From the NCBI GenBank assembly GCA_963744735.1, contig CAVUVH010000034.1:62001-126000 (forward strand): a stretch of 64,000 nt of DNA. Reading direction: 5' to 3'. Positions within the stretch are counted from its first letter, which is position 1. The number at the start of each line of letters is the position of its first letter. This DNA is from RPQJ01 sp963744735. GTDB taxonomy: Bacteria; Pseudomonadota; Gammaproteobacteria; Steroidobacterales; Steroidobacteraceae. A program made the position numbers and the translations under genes. The notes under the pieces were generated by a model. It did not search any database, was not told where the DNA came from, and saw only the letters and a program-made list of their open reading frames with translations. Below, piece by piece: positions 56,013 to 64,000 of the stretch.

Positions 56013-57796
56013 TGGTGGTCGTTCGCGTGGGGCAGGTTGATCTTCGACTTCTGCATGTCCCAGGCCGCCGTGGGGCAGCGCTCGGCGCAGAGTCCGCAGT
56101 GCACGCAGAGGTCCTCGTCCTTCACCATGACGCGGCCCGTCTGCTTCAGCGGCGCGGAGACATACAGCGGTTCGTGCGGATTCCGGCGCGGCGCCTTGAG
56201 CCGCTGCGACAGCTCGGCTTCCTCGCCGTTCAGGGTGATCGTCAGGCAGTCCGTCGGGCAGATGTCGATGCAGGCATCGCACTCGATGCAGGCCTTGGCC
56301 TCGAACACGGTCTGGATGTCGCAGTTGAGGCAGCGCTCGACTTCCTTCGCCGTCTGCTCGGCATCGAAGCCCAGTTCGACCTCGATGCTGATCTTCTTGA
56401 AGCGCTCGGCGAGGCTGACGTGCGGCACGAGCCGGCGCTCGACCGGGTTGTAGTCGTTCTTGTACGACCACTCGTGCAGTCCCATCTTGCGCGAGGAGAG
56501 GTTCAGCGTGGGCGGCAGCCGGTTCGTCACCGGCTGCTCCATGCAGTGATTGTGGATCGAGATCGCGGCCTGGTGGCCATGCTCGACCGCCCAGATGATG
56601 TTCTTGGGGCCGAACGCGGCATCGCCGCCGAAGAACACGCCAGGCCGCGTCGACTGGTGCGTCTGCACGTCGACGACCGGCACGTGCCACTTGTCGAACT
56701 CCACGCCCAGGTCGTTCTCGATCCACGGGAACGCGTTTTCCTGGCCGATCGCCAGGATCACGTCGTCGGCCGGCAGGAAGGTCTCGCCGGTGACGCGTTC
56801 GGCGGTGATGCGGCCGCGCGCGTCGAAGTCGTACTCCATGGTGTCGAACAGCATGCCCTTCAGCCTGCCGTCCTCGACCACGAACGCCTTCGGCGAGTGA
56901 TTGACGACGATCTCGACGTTCTCGCTCTCCGCGTCCTCGAGCTCCCACTCGGACGCCTTGAAGAACTGGCGCGGCTTGCGCGCCATGACCTTCACGTTCT
57001 TCGCGCCCAGGCGCAGCGACGAGCGGCAGCAGTCCATCGCGGTGTTGCCGACGCCGATGATCAGCACCTTGTCGCCGATCCGGTCGAGGTGCTTGAACGC
57101 GACCGACTCGAGCCACTGGATGCCGATGTGGATATTGGCGGCGCCCTCGGCGCGGCCGGGCAGCTTGAGCTCCTTGCCCTTGGGCGCGCCGGAGCCCACG
57201 AACACCGCGTCGAAGCCGCCGGTGTCGAGCAGCTTGCGCAGGCTGTCGATGCGCGAGTTGTAGCGGATCTCGGCGCCCATCTGCTCGATGTAGCCGATTT
57301 CCTCGTCCATGACGGTTTCCGGCAGCCGGAACGCCGGGATGTTGGTGCGCATCAGGCCGCCCGGCTTGTCCCACTGCTCGAAGATCACGACTTCGTAGCC
57401 GAGCGGCAGCAGGTCGTTGGCGACCGTCAGCGAAGCCGGGCCCGCACCGATGCAGGCGATCCGCTTGCCGTTCTTCTTTGCCGGGATCACCGGCAAACGG
57501 CCGCGAATGTCGTCTTTATGGTCCGCCGCAACGCGCTTCAGGCGGCAGATCGCGACCGGCTTGTCCTCGACTCGCCCGCGCCGGCAGGCCGGCTCGCAGG
57601 GGCGGTCGCAGACGCGTCCCAGGATGCCCGGGAACACGTTGGACTCGCGATTGACGATGTAGGCGTCGGAGAACTGCCCGAGGGCGATGAGGCGGATGTA
57701 TTCGGGGACGTCGGTGTGGGCCGGGCAGGCCCACTGGCAGTCGACCACCCGGTGGAAGTAATCCGGGTGGGAGGTGTCGGTTGGCGGGACGGTCAC
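55979..57796 (-). CDS. GltD-like NAD(P)H oxidoreductase with ferredoxin domain
   Basis: A 605-residue FAD and Fe-S flavoprotein of the glutamate-synthase small-subunit type. N-terminal Cys motifs include DCQWACPAHTDVPEYIRLIA and GRVCDRPCEPACRRGRVED. FAD-binding IACIGAGPASLTVANDLLPL and NADPH-binding VLIIGVGNTAMDCCRSSLRL follow. C-terminal 4Fe-4S motifs are CIECDACIDICPTDC and CVHCGLCAERCPTAAW. It probably moves electrons between NAD(P) and the korAB enzyme, as KorC-type partners do. The GTG at 57796 has an AGGGA ribosome-binding site. Confidence 0.88.
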   Translation of the reverse strand: MTVPPTDTSHPDYFHRVVDCQWACPAHTDVPEYIRLIALGQFSDAYIVNRESNVFPGILGRVCDRPCEPACRRGRVEDKPVAICRLKRVAADHKDDIRGRLPVIPAKKNGKRIACIGAGPASLTVANDLLPLGYEVVIFEQWDKPGGLMRTNIPAFRLPETVMDEEIGYIEQMGAEIRYNSRIDSLRKLLDTGGFDAVFVGSGAPKGKELKLPGRAEGAANIHIGIQWLESVAFKHLDRIGDKVLIIGVGNTAMDCCRSSLRLGAKNVKVMARKPRQFFKASEWELEDAESENVEIVVNHSPKAFVVEDGRLKGMLFDTMEYDFDARGRITAERVTGETFLPADDVILAIGQENAFPWIENDLGVEFDKWHVPVVDVQTHQSTRPGVFFGGDAAFGPKNIIWAVEHGHQAAISIHNHCMEQPVTNRLPPTLNLSSRKMGLHEWSYKNDYNPVERRLVPHVSLAERFKKISIEVELGFDAEQTAKEVERCLNCDIQTVFEAKACIECDACIDICPTDCLTITLNGEEAELSQRLKAPRRNPHEPLYVSAPLKQTGRVMVKDEDLCVHCGLCAERCPTAAWDMQKSKINLPHANDHQWPSPPQRKTA

Positions 57797-57961
57797 GGAG
57801 ATCCCTGATTTCCTGAGACGGAACGCGACTTTAGCGATTCTGCGGGGGGGTGCAACCCGCATTTCTGCCGGGGGGTGGCCGGCGGCAATGCAGCACCACT
57901 TTGGTTGCATCCATACCTGCGGTGCCTTGCGCAAGGGGTGCCCGCGGGCTTAGCTTGGATC

Positions 57962-57977
57962 TGTGACGGGTCTCACC
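57962..57977. promoter_or_regulatory. CRP-like site before the pilus-linked secreted protein
   Basis: TGTGA-CGGGTC-TCACC, matching nine of ten positions of the CRP/Clp/FNR-type palindrome TGTGA-N6-TCACA, centred about 37 bases upstream of the ATG at 58006. Confidence 0.5.
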
Positions 57978-58005
57978 GCTCACGTGATTGAAGGTGCAAC
58001 AAGTC

Positions 58006-58437
58006 ATGCGGTCTTGTTGGGTGCTGTCGGTGCTGCTCGCTGCCCTCCCGTGCGGGGCGGCGCGGGCAGAATCGGCCTCGGCCACCCTGCAGGTCTCCGC
58101 ACAGGTCCTGCCGCACGCGCGCCTCGAGTCTTCCGCGTTGCCGGTGCAGGTCACCGTCGCTGACCTGCAGCGCGGCTACATCGACGTGTCGCGGCAATAC
58201 CGGCTGCGCACCAACGCGCCGGAGCGGGTGGCGCTGCAATTGAACCCGCGCCTCGGCCTCACCACTGCGATCGACATCAACGGCCTGCAGGCGCCGCTGC
58301 GGATGCATGAGCACGGTCTCGAGGTGACGCAGCCGCTGGCGCGCGAGTTCACGCTGCAGTACCGGCTGTGGCTGGACGCCGCGGCGCAGCCGGGCGCCTA
58401 CGAACTGCCGCTGCAGGTCGCCGCCATCGTCCGCTGA
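58006..58437 (+). CDS. Secreted protein of unknown function linked to the chaperone-usher locus
   Basis: A 143-residue protein with a clear signal peptide (MRSCWVLSVLLAALPCGAARA) and a beta-rich mature part: ATLQVSAQVLPHARLESSAL, RLRTNAPERVALQLNPRLGL, FTLQYRLWLDAAAQPGAYEL. The pattern of short hydrophobic strands and the closing PLQVAAIV strand look like a pilin-type or chaperone-like Ig fold, but I do not recognise the family. It is convergent with the pilus genes. GAAGG lies about 11 bases before the chosen ATG; a TTG at 57988 is possible. Confidence 0.65.
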   Translation: MRSCWVLSVLLAALPCGAARAESASATLQVSAQVLPHARLESSALPVQVTVADLQRGYIDVSRQYRLRTNAPERVALQLNPRLGLTTAIDINGLQAPLRMHEHGLEVTQPLAREFTLQYRLWLDAAAQPGAYELPLQVAAIVR

Positions 58438-58441
58438 AACT

Positions 58442-58997
58442 TCAGTAGGTCAGCGTCAGCAGCAGGGTGTCCGAGTAACTGCCCGGCAGCGCGTCCTGCA
58501 ACTGCGGGATACGCCCATAGAGCGTGTGCGTGACGCTCAGCGTGCCGTTGCCATTGCCGACGCCGGGTCCGACCGTCATCGCGCCCGAGGCGATGACCGT
58601 TCCGCCGCTGCCGCTGCCCCAGACCTGCGTGCGCGCCGGATCGGTGAAGACGTTGTAGCCGAGCCGACGCGTGCCGGACGCCATCTGGCGGGCCGTGGGC
58701 GTGCTCGCATTCAGGCCGCTCGAGAGCGTGACGGTATAGTTCACGCGCTCAGCTGCCTTGCCGACGAGGCGGCAGGTGACGGTGATCGTGCCGGTCGAGT
58801 CGTCCGCGTGCCGTCGCCACGGGATCGTAGACGCCGAAATTGACGCTGACGGCCGTGATCGAGCAGTCCGCCGCCGCGCGCACGACTTGCGGGCTGCCCC
58901 AGAGCAGGAAAGCGAGCGCAGCCGTCAGCCACGCTCGCCGCCTGCGCGAGGCGCCTGCTCCAGCGGCAACACGGGGTGAGGCGCGCGCTACTTGCAT
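58442..58997 (-). CDS. Spore coat U (SCPU) domain pilus subunit, distal (frame break)
   Basis: About 184 residues. After a signal peptide (AWLTAALAFLLWGSPQVVRA) the SCPU fold starts AADCSITAVSVNFGVYDPVA, continues after a break near 58805 as TGTITVTCRLVGKAAE and VNYTVTLSSGLNASTPTARQ, and ends with the strand SYSDTLLLTLTY, matching the archaic-pilus donor-strand pattern. By position after the usher it may be the tip subunit (CsuE-like), though shorter. The ATG at 58997 overlaps the usher stop. Confidence 0.85.
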
Positions 58998-61308
58998 CGC
59001 AGCGTCACCGAGGTCGGGCACCGGGTCGTTGCCCGCGGGGCGACGCGCCTCGACCGTGCACTGCCCGCCGTTCCACTCGACCTGCAGCCGTGCGGTGTCA
59101 TGCAGGCCTTCGACGTACAGCAGGCCGTCGAGCACCACCGGGAAGCTCGCCGTGCCGAGGCGCGCCGTCGCACCCGCCGGCACCGGCGTGCCGTCGGCCT
59201 GCAGCACGCGCATGGTCGCGGCCAGCGCGCGCTCCACCGGAAACCGCACCAGCGCGCCGCTGCGGTAGGCCGGCGTCACGCGCGATCTCCGACTGCGCCA
59301 GGCTGCCGTCCATCGGCACCTGGGTCGGGTCGAGGCTGATGGCGTTGTTCTCGTACGGGCGCAGCGCCGTCGACCAGCACGCGACCGTGCTCGTCGGTGC
59401 GCCCGACCGGCTGGTTGTCGACGAAGACCGTCAGGCCCGGGATAATCGGCGACCTGTACCACCGCGAAGCTCTGGTTCAGTTGCCGGGCCGGCATCACGC
59501 CCGCACCGGTCACCGCCAGCGCGCCGGCCGCGCCCAGGCGCAGGCCCGATTCGCCGTCGCGGCGGGAGTAATCGATGGTGGCGATGCCGGCGCTGCCCTG
59601 GTAGGCGAGCGACGCGTCCTGGCGTTCAGCGGTGGAAAGCGAGGCGCGGTAACCGAGGCCGCGGCCGACCGGCAGGTCGCGCTGGAACGTCACTTCCCCT
59701 TCAACGCCGCCGCCATACGCGGATGGCGTGCTCGACCGCTGCAGCGAGGCGCTGACCGTGCGGCGATCACCGACCGGCATCGACCAGGTCAGCAGCAGGT
59801 TGGTATCGCTGGTATCCGCGGCCGAGTAGGAGGCGTACAGGCCCAGGTACCCGAGCGTGCCGAGCCCGATCGAGTAATTGAGGCCGACCGTGCCGACGGT
59901 GTCCGCGTCGTAGTAGCTCTGCCGGCCATAGGCCAGCTGCGCGTTGCCATACTGGCCGAGATTGAAGCCCAGCCCGGCGAAGGTCCGTTGCTTCGGTGTG
60001 TACAGCAGCTCGCTCATGCCGCTCTGCAGGAAATCGCGGCTGGCGTACTGCAGTTGCGCAAAGGCGCTGACGGTCGGGCCACTGCGCTCCACGCCGACCC
60101 CCGCGAGGACGCCGGCCTGGCTGCCGTCGCCGCCGGCGGCGAGTTGCGCCGTGAGGATGCCGGCCTGGCCAGTCTGCCAGGCCGCGTCGCCGCCGAGCGC
60201 ATAGATGCCGTTGCCCTGCGCCTCGGCGCGCGCACCGGCGGTCAGGGTATTGCTGATGCCGCGGCGATAGGCAGCGACCCCGATCGCGTCGCCGTAACTG
60301 AAGCTGTGCTTGCCGTAGTCCTGGCGCACGCTGCCGAGCTCCACCGAGTACTCGGCCAGGTCTTCGCGCAGCAGCGCCGTGCCCGAGTAGTACGGCTGCG
60401 TGATGATCTGCTGCCGGCCGAGCGCGTCGGTCACCACCACCTGCAGCTGGCCGGCGCCGGTGAGCACCGGCAGGCGGTCGATCGAGAAGGGTCCCGGCGG
60501 AACCTGCTCGCTCGCCACCGGACGGCCGTTGACGAAGACGTCGACGGTGGATGGCACCACGGCCTCGCCCTGCGCCGCCAGCAGTGGCGTGCGTGACCAG
60601 CATCGGCTGCGTCGAGAAATTCGTGCCGTACTGCACGCCGCCGTAGCGCAGCGCGCGGCCCCAGCTGCCGGACGAAGTGATGCCGTCGCCCACGCGCAGC
60701 GTGGCAATCCGATCCGGAAAATCGCGCACCCAGGCCGTCTCCAGCCGCGCCACGTCGCGCCGGTCCGGCTCGTGACGGGCGACCATCGTGCTGGTCAGCA
60801 CGCCCTGGTCACCGAACAGCCCGAGTTCGAAAAAGCCGCCGCCCTGGGTGCGATCGCCGGTCTGCTCCGCCGAGACGTCGTAGTTGAGGAAGCCGCCCGT
60901 GCCGCCGCGCGTCACGCGCGGGGCATCGGCCGCGGTCGTCACGCGCTGTGTCGGCAGGAAGGCTTTCGCCGGCAGCATGACGCGGCCGGTCATCGCCGAC
61001 TCGTCGAAGGCGACGACCGCGTCCATCTCGGGCCCCAGCCGGTAGTAGCGTTCGCCGTTGACCTGCATCGCGCCGCGCGCCGGCGTCTTCAGGCGCAGGC
61101 CCGGCAGGTCCGCGGCGCGCAGCAGCAGCGTGCCGTCGACGTCGCGGCGCACGACCAGGGTCGTCGCCGTGTCCTGGTCATTGATGTGCAGTTCGACGAT
61201 GGCTTCGGCGAACGGCTCGGGGCTCGCGGCTTCCGGGCCCTGCGCTGCGAGCGCGGCGCCACTGGCGGCCAGCAGCAGCGTCGCGGCGATGGTCGCGCGC
61301 AGGCGCAT
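58988..61308 (-). CDS. Outer-membrane usher of an archaic chaperone-usher pilus (frame breaks)
   Basis: About 772 residues. A signal peptide (TIAATLLLAASGAALA) precedes an N-terminal domain with AIVELHINDQDTATTLVVRR, then the 24-strand barrel with RVGDGITSSGSWGRALRYGG, QYGTNFSTQPML and QQIITQPYYSGTALLREDL, and the C-terminal domains VPMDGSLAQSEIAV-like and NGGQCTVEARRPAGNDPVPD. Breaks lie near 60590, 59440, 59365, 59285 and 58993. After removing one base at the last, the protein ends LGDVRCK, the typical usher tail. It exports and assembles the SCPU subunits. Two to three bases from the chaperone stop. Confidence 0.9.
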
Positions 61309-61311
61309 GGC

Positions 61312-62078
61312 TCAGCGCGCCTGCAGCGGCAACTCCGTCTCGAACGAGCCTCGATCGGTTGTTCCCTGCAACCGATACGGACCGGCCATCCCGGGCGCGG
61401 TCGTCGAAGTCGCATTCGGACGGGTGTTGTTGTTGTCGTCGAATGTCCATTGCCGCACCGCGCCGGGCAGCACGTAGGTCAGATTCCGGCCGCTGGCCCA
61501 GGGTCGTGCCGCCGTCGGCGGTCGTGACACTGAAGCGGTGGATGCGCGCGTGCGCGGCGCCGTCATTGCGCGCAGTGACCGACAGCTGGCCGTCCGCGGT
61601 CCGCGCGGCCGTCCAGTGCACCTGTGGTTCGGCCGCCGCCGCCGGCGCGACGAATACCGGCAGGCTCATCTTCAGCGCGACCTGCAGGCCGGTGAAATCC
61701 GGCTGCGCCTGCTGCGGCACTTCCTGCACCGTCAGCCGGTAGGAGAGTTCGCGCAGCGGGTCGACCGGCCGGCGCAGCGCGACCCGGATCAGCTGCGAGC
61801 CGCCCGGCGGCAGCGTGAACACCGCCGGCGAAATCAGCAGGTCGCGGGTAGGGGTCAGGGCGTCCTGCCCGCTTTCCTGCGACCAGGCCAGTCCCTGGGT
61901 CTGGATCACCATCGCCGTGGCGTCCGTCATTCCGGACGGTGAGGGCTGCCGTGCCAGAGGACGAGCTGAAGTCCACGCGCAAGGGCGAGATCGAGAAGCT
62001 GCCGGCCACGGCCGGCGCTGACAACGCCATGAGCGTTGCCAGGCCGGCCAGTGCGGGAATGAGCCTGCTCGCCTGCAC
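61312..62078 (-). CDS. Periplasmic pilus chaperone (frame breaks)
   Basis: PapD-like chaperone, about 253 residues. A signal peptide (LAGLATLMALSAPAVAG) precedes the first strand GSFSISPLRVDFSSSSGTAA. Then come the subunit-binding region AMVIQTQGLAWSQESGQDAL, the strand LLISPAVFTLPPGGSQLIRV with its alternating hydrophobics, and ALRRPVDPLRELSYRLTVQE. The C-terminal domain has VHWTAARTADGQLSVTARND and ends TTDRGSFETELPLQAR. Breaks lie near 61930 and 61495. It supplies the donor strand to the SCPU subunits before usher transfer. Confidence 0.9.
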
Positions 62079-62087
62079 GGCTGCGGC

Positions 62088-62600
62088 TCAGTAGATGACC
62101 GTGACCGTGATCGTGTCGGTGTAGACTGCCCGCCGGCGCGGCCTGGTTGAACGCGTTGTCCGGCAGCACGCCGTACACGGTGAACGGCTGCGCGCTGCCC
62201 GAGGACATGCCGGCGCCGGATCCCGACATGGTGGCAGTGCTGCTGCGTGCCGTCACCCCAGATCGGGCCGGTGGCCGACGCGGTCGTGTACAGGTTGTAC
62301 TGCAGCTTGTTGGAGGGGCTGTTGCTCAGCAGGCGCTGCGCAAACGTGCCGCCGCCAGGGTTCAGCAACACGGTGAAGGGGGTCCCGGTCGAGCAGCGCA
62401 CGCTGATGTCCGAGGTTGCGGTCTTTGCCGTCGTGCCGTCGTAGCCGAGGAAATCCAGCGCGGTCGCGCTCGACGAGACAGTTCGCGTTGACCGTGGCGC
62501 TGACGCCTCGAAGGTCGTCGTCCTGGTCGCGGCACGCGGCGCTGCCCGACGCGATCAAAAGGGTGCCCGCCACGGCGAGCATCAACACATTCCTGCTCAT
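62088..62600 (-). CDS. SCPU domain major pilin-like subunit (frame breaks)
   Basis: About 168 residues. A signal peptide (NVLMLAVAGTLLIASGSA) is followed by an SCPU domain: ATVNANCLV, then FLGYDGTTAKTATSDISVRC, STGTPFTVLLNPGGGTFAQR, GSAQPFTVYGVLPDNAF and a final strand YTDTITVTVIY. Breaks lie near 62482, 62240 and 62127. As the first gene before the chaperone it corresponds to CsuA/B. AAGGA lies about nine bases before the ATG at 62600. Confidence 0.87.
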
Positions 62601-62801
62601 TGCACAGATCCTTTCTTGCTTCTTCACGACGGGATGTCGTGCGAGCGGCGATTCTTCCGATGTGCGCTGCAGGAAAGCGTGACGGGAATTCAATTTCCGG
62701 AATTCGATCCGGAATGGATGTATCGCACCGGCGCACCTGCAGAGGCGTGGTCTGCAACGACCATGGCACGCGTGCCGCGTCCGCAGGCGATGTGACCTGC
62801 G
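62601..62801. other. Promoter region of the chaperone-usher operon
   Basis: Two hundred noncoding bases of lower GC. They contain direct repeats of CCGGAAT around 62696-62722 (TTTCCGGAATTC, then ATCCGGAATGG) and the CRP-like palindrome at 62791. It should hold the operon promoter on the minus strand, but I could not assign a clear -10/-35 pair. Confidence 0.5.
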
Positions 62802-62806
62802 TCACG
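62791..62806. promoter_or_regulatory. CRP-like site between the CHAT gene and the pilus operon
   Basis: TGTGA-CCTGCG-TCACG, nine of ten positions of TGTGA-N6-TCACA. It lies about 190 bases upstream of the first pilus gene and overlaps the stop codon of the CHAT gene. Confidence 0.5.
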
Positions 62807-64000
62807 GAACGCGGTCGAGCCGGAACTCCGGATTGCCGTAGTGGATGTAGTCGGCCCAGTCGATGCTGGGTAAGGCCAGCAGCCGGCGGCGCGCGCCCAG
62901 CACCGCCGCGCCGAGCGTCGCGTGCTCCAGCAGCGACTCGTACAGCGCCAGCGAGAACGCGTAGGCGGCATCGTCACCCACCGGCCAGTGCGTGCCGATG
63001 AAGTTGGCCACGCCACCGGCCAGGAAGCCTTCGGCGACGTCCGCTCAGCGTGCGCTGCACGGCCCATCCCCGGGTCGCGCTGGCCGGGCGACGCTTGCGC
63101 ACCCGCGCCGCCTCGCAGGCATTGCAGAACACCAGCGCCGGCAGGTTGCCGAGACTGGCCAGGTCCGCGCCGCGCAGCACCTCGTTGCCCGTCGCAGACC
63201 AGGCCGCCGCGTGCGGGCTCGTCTGCGTCGAAGAAGGCATGGCCGGCAAAGTGCAGCACGTCGAATTCACCGGTGCCCAGCGCCGCCAGGATGCGTGCGC
63301 GGGTCGCGTCGCGCCCCGCCAGTACCTCGAGCTGTACCGCGCCCTGCGACAGTCGTCGCGCGAGTGCGGCACCTTCTGCTGCCGCACCGGGCAGGTCGCG
63401 CGTGGGATCGACGACCAGCAGCACGCGCAGCTGCCCGTCATGCAGCAGGTCTTCGCGCCAGCGCGCCACCGACAGGGCATCGGTCGCGTAGCGACGGCTC
63501 AGGCCCGACGTGAGCGCGGGATGCGTTGCGCCGATGCGCAGCACCTCCCACGGCACGCGCGCCGCCTCGCGGTCGTGCACGATCACCAGCGGACGCGACT
63601 GCATCGACTCCAGCCCCGCGCGCACGCCCGGTGGCAGCAGCAGTTCCGCCAGTTCCGTGCCGATGCCGGCCAGGTCCTGCACCGCGGCAGCACCTCGTTC
63701 GAGCGGTCCGACCACCCGCAGCAAGGCCTTGCGCGCGAGCGTGACCTCGCCACTCAGCACGGCTGCCTTCGCTCCGGCGGTCAGCAGCGACGAGCGGCAG
63801 GCGAGGTCGCTGCGACCGCGGGGTTCCATCGTGATCAGCAGGTAAGCCGGGTCGCGCGGCGGGGTCTCGCGCGTCGCTCCCGCACGGGTCCGCGCCGGCT
63901 TGCGTCCGGATACCGGTGCGGCGAGGTCGACCTCGTCAACGACCAGCTCCAGGGTCTCGCTGCGCAGTGCTGCAGCGAGCCGCCGCGCCGCACGCACCAG
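62802..64000 (-). CDS. CHAT-domain (caspase-like) protein, 5' end beyond window
   Basis: At least about 395 residues of a CHAT protease-fold protein. The catalytic pair is intact: His in VLHFAGHAFFD and Cys in LPALVFCNACEAARV. The downstream block GGVANFIGTHWPVGDDAAYA and the end SIDWADYIHYGNPEFRLDRV are typical CHAT features. The N-terminal part (ELVVDEVDLAAPVSG, RPLVIVHDREAARVPWEVLR) precedes it. Frame breaks near 63192 and 63044 are each fixed by removing a G. CHAT proteins act as regulated peptidases in signalling or defence, often with partner genes that would lie to the right of this window. Confidence 0.83.

Overview
The window reads as chromosomal DNA of a GC-rich (roughly two-thirds G+C) gammaproteobacterium, probably near Xanthomonadales, Nevskiales or Steroidobacterales. 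The gene orders recG-ridA-spoT-rpoZ-gmk-yicC, mrcA divergent from pilMNOPQ followed by aroK-aroB, and tesA divergent from ybbA-ybbP all fit that placement. GTG and TTG starts are common. I saw no rRNA, tRNA, CRISPR array, prophage or insertion sequence.

Layout: 1-6815 (minus strand) holds stringent-response, transcription and nucleotide genes, with an FkbM-type methyltransferase of lower GC inserted between gmk and yicC. 6908-15028 (plus) holds a PP2C phosphatase, rph-rdgB-hemW, an AT-rich DnaA-box cluster, rpmE, an M48 lipoprotease, gltA, a hairpin-rich noncoding interval and a host-attachment-like gene. 15069-18143 (minus) carries a conserved hypothetical gene and mrcA. 18181-29219 (plus) carries a promoter and a c-di-GMP-I riboswitch leading into pilMNOPQ, then aroK-aroB-dgt, pyrF-hemE and ppa. 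29796-37872 is a complete kdp potassium system (a small upstream membrane ORF, then kdpFABCDE). 37902-43569 holds an acyl-CoA ligase and the tesA/ybbA-ybbP pair. 43573-50572 is a neutral-lipid locus: a WS/DGAT acyltransferase, a phasin, a patatin phospholipase, an FFLEELY-motif protein and a membrane protein, with a two-domain fatty acyl-CoA reductase divergent from them. 50781-52982 holds small membrane proteins, a lipid kinase and a DUF4124 protein. 53051-57796 encodes a 2-oxoacid:ferredoxin oxidoreductase (fused gamma-alpha subunit plus beta) with a GltD-like Fe-S flavoprotein. 58006-62600 is an archaic (Csu-like) chaperone-usher pilus locus. A CHAT-domain protein runs off the right end.

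Themes: surface attachment appears under second-messenger control. A c-di-GMP riboswitch precedes the type IV pilus operon, and CRP-like TGTGA-N6-TCAC sites flank the chaperone-usher locus. Storage lipid can be made (acyl-CoA to fatty alcohol by the reductase, wax ester by WS/DGAT), coated (phasin) and probably turned over (patatin, acyl-CoA ligase).

Caution on sequence quality: more than forty reading-frame breaks occur in otherwise well-conserved genes, and most that I examined are restored by removing one inserted base. I treat these genes as intact genes with probable sequencing insertions rather than as pseudogenes, and give approximate break positions. Protein lengths for those genes are estimates after repair.
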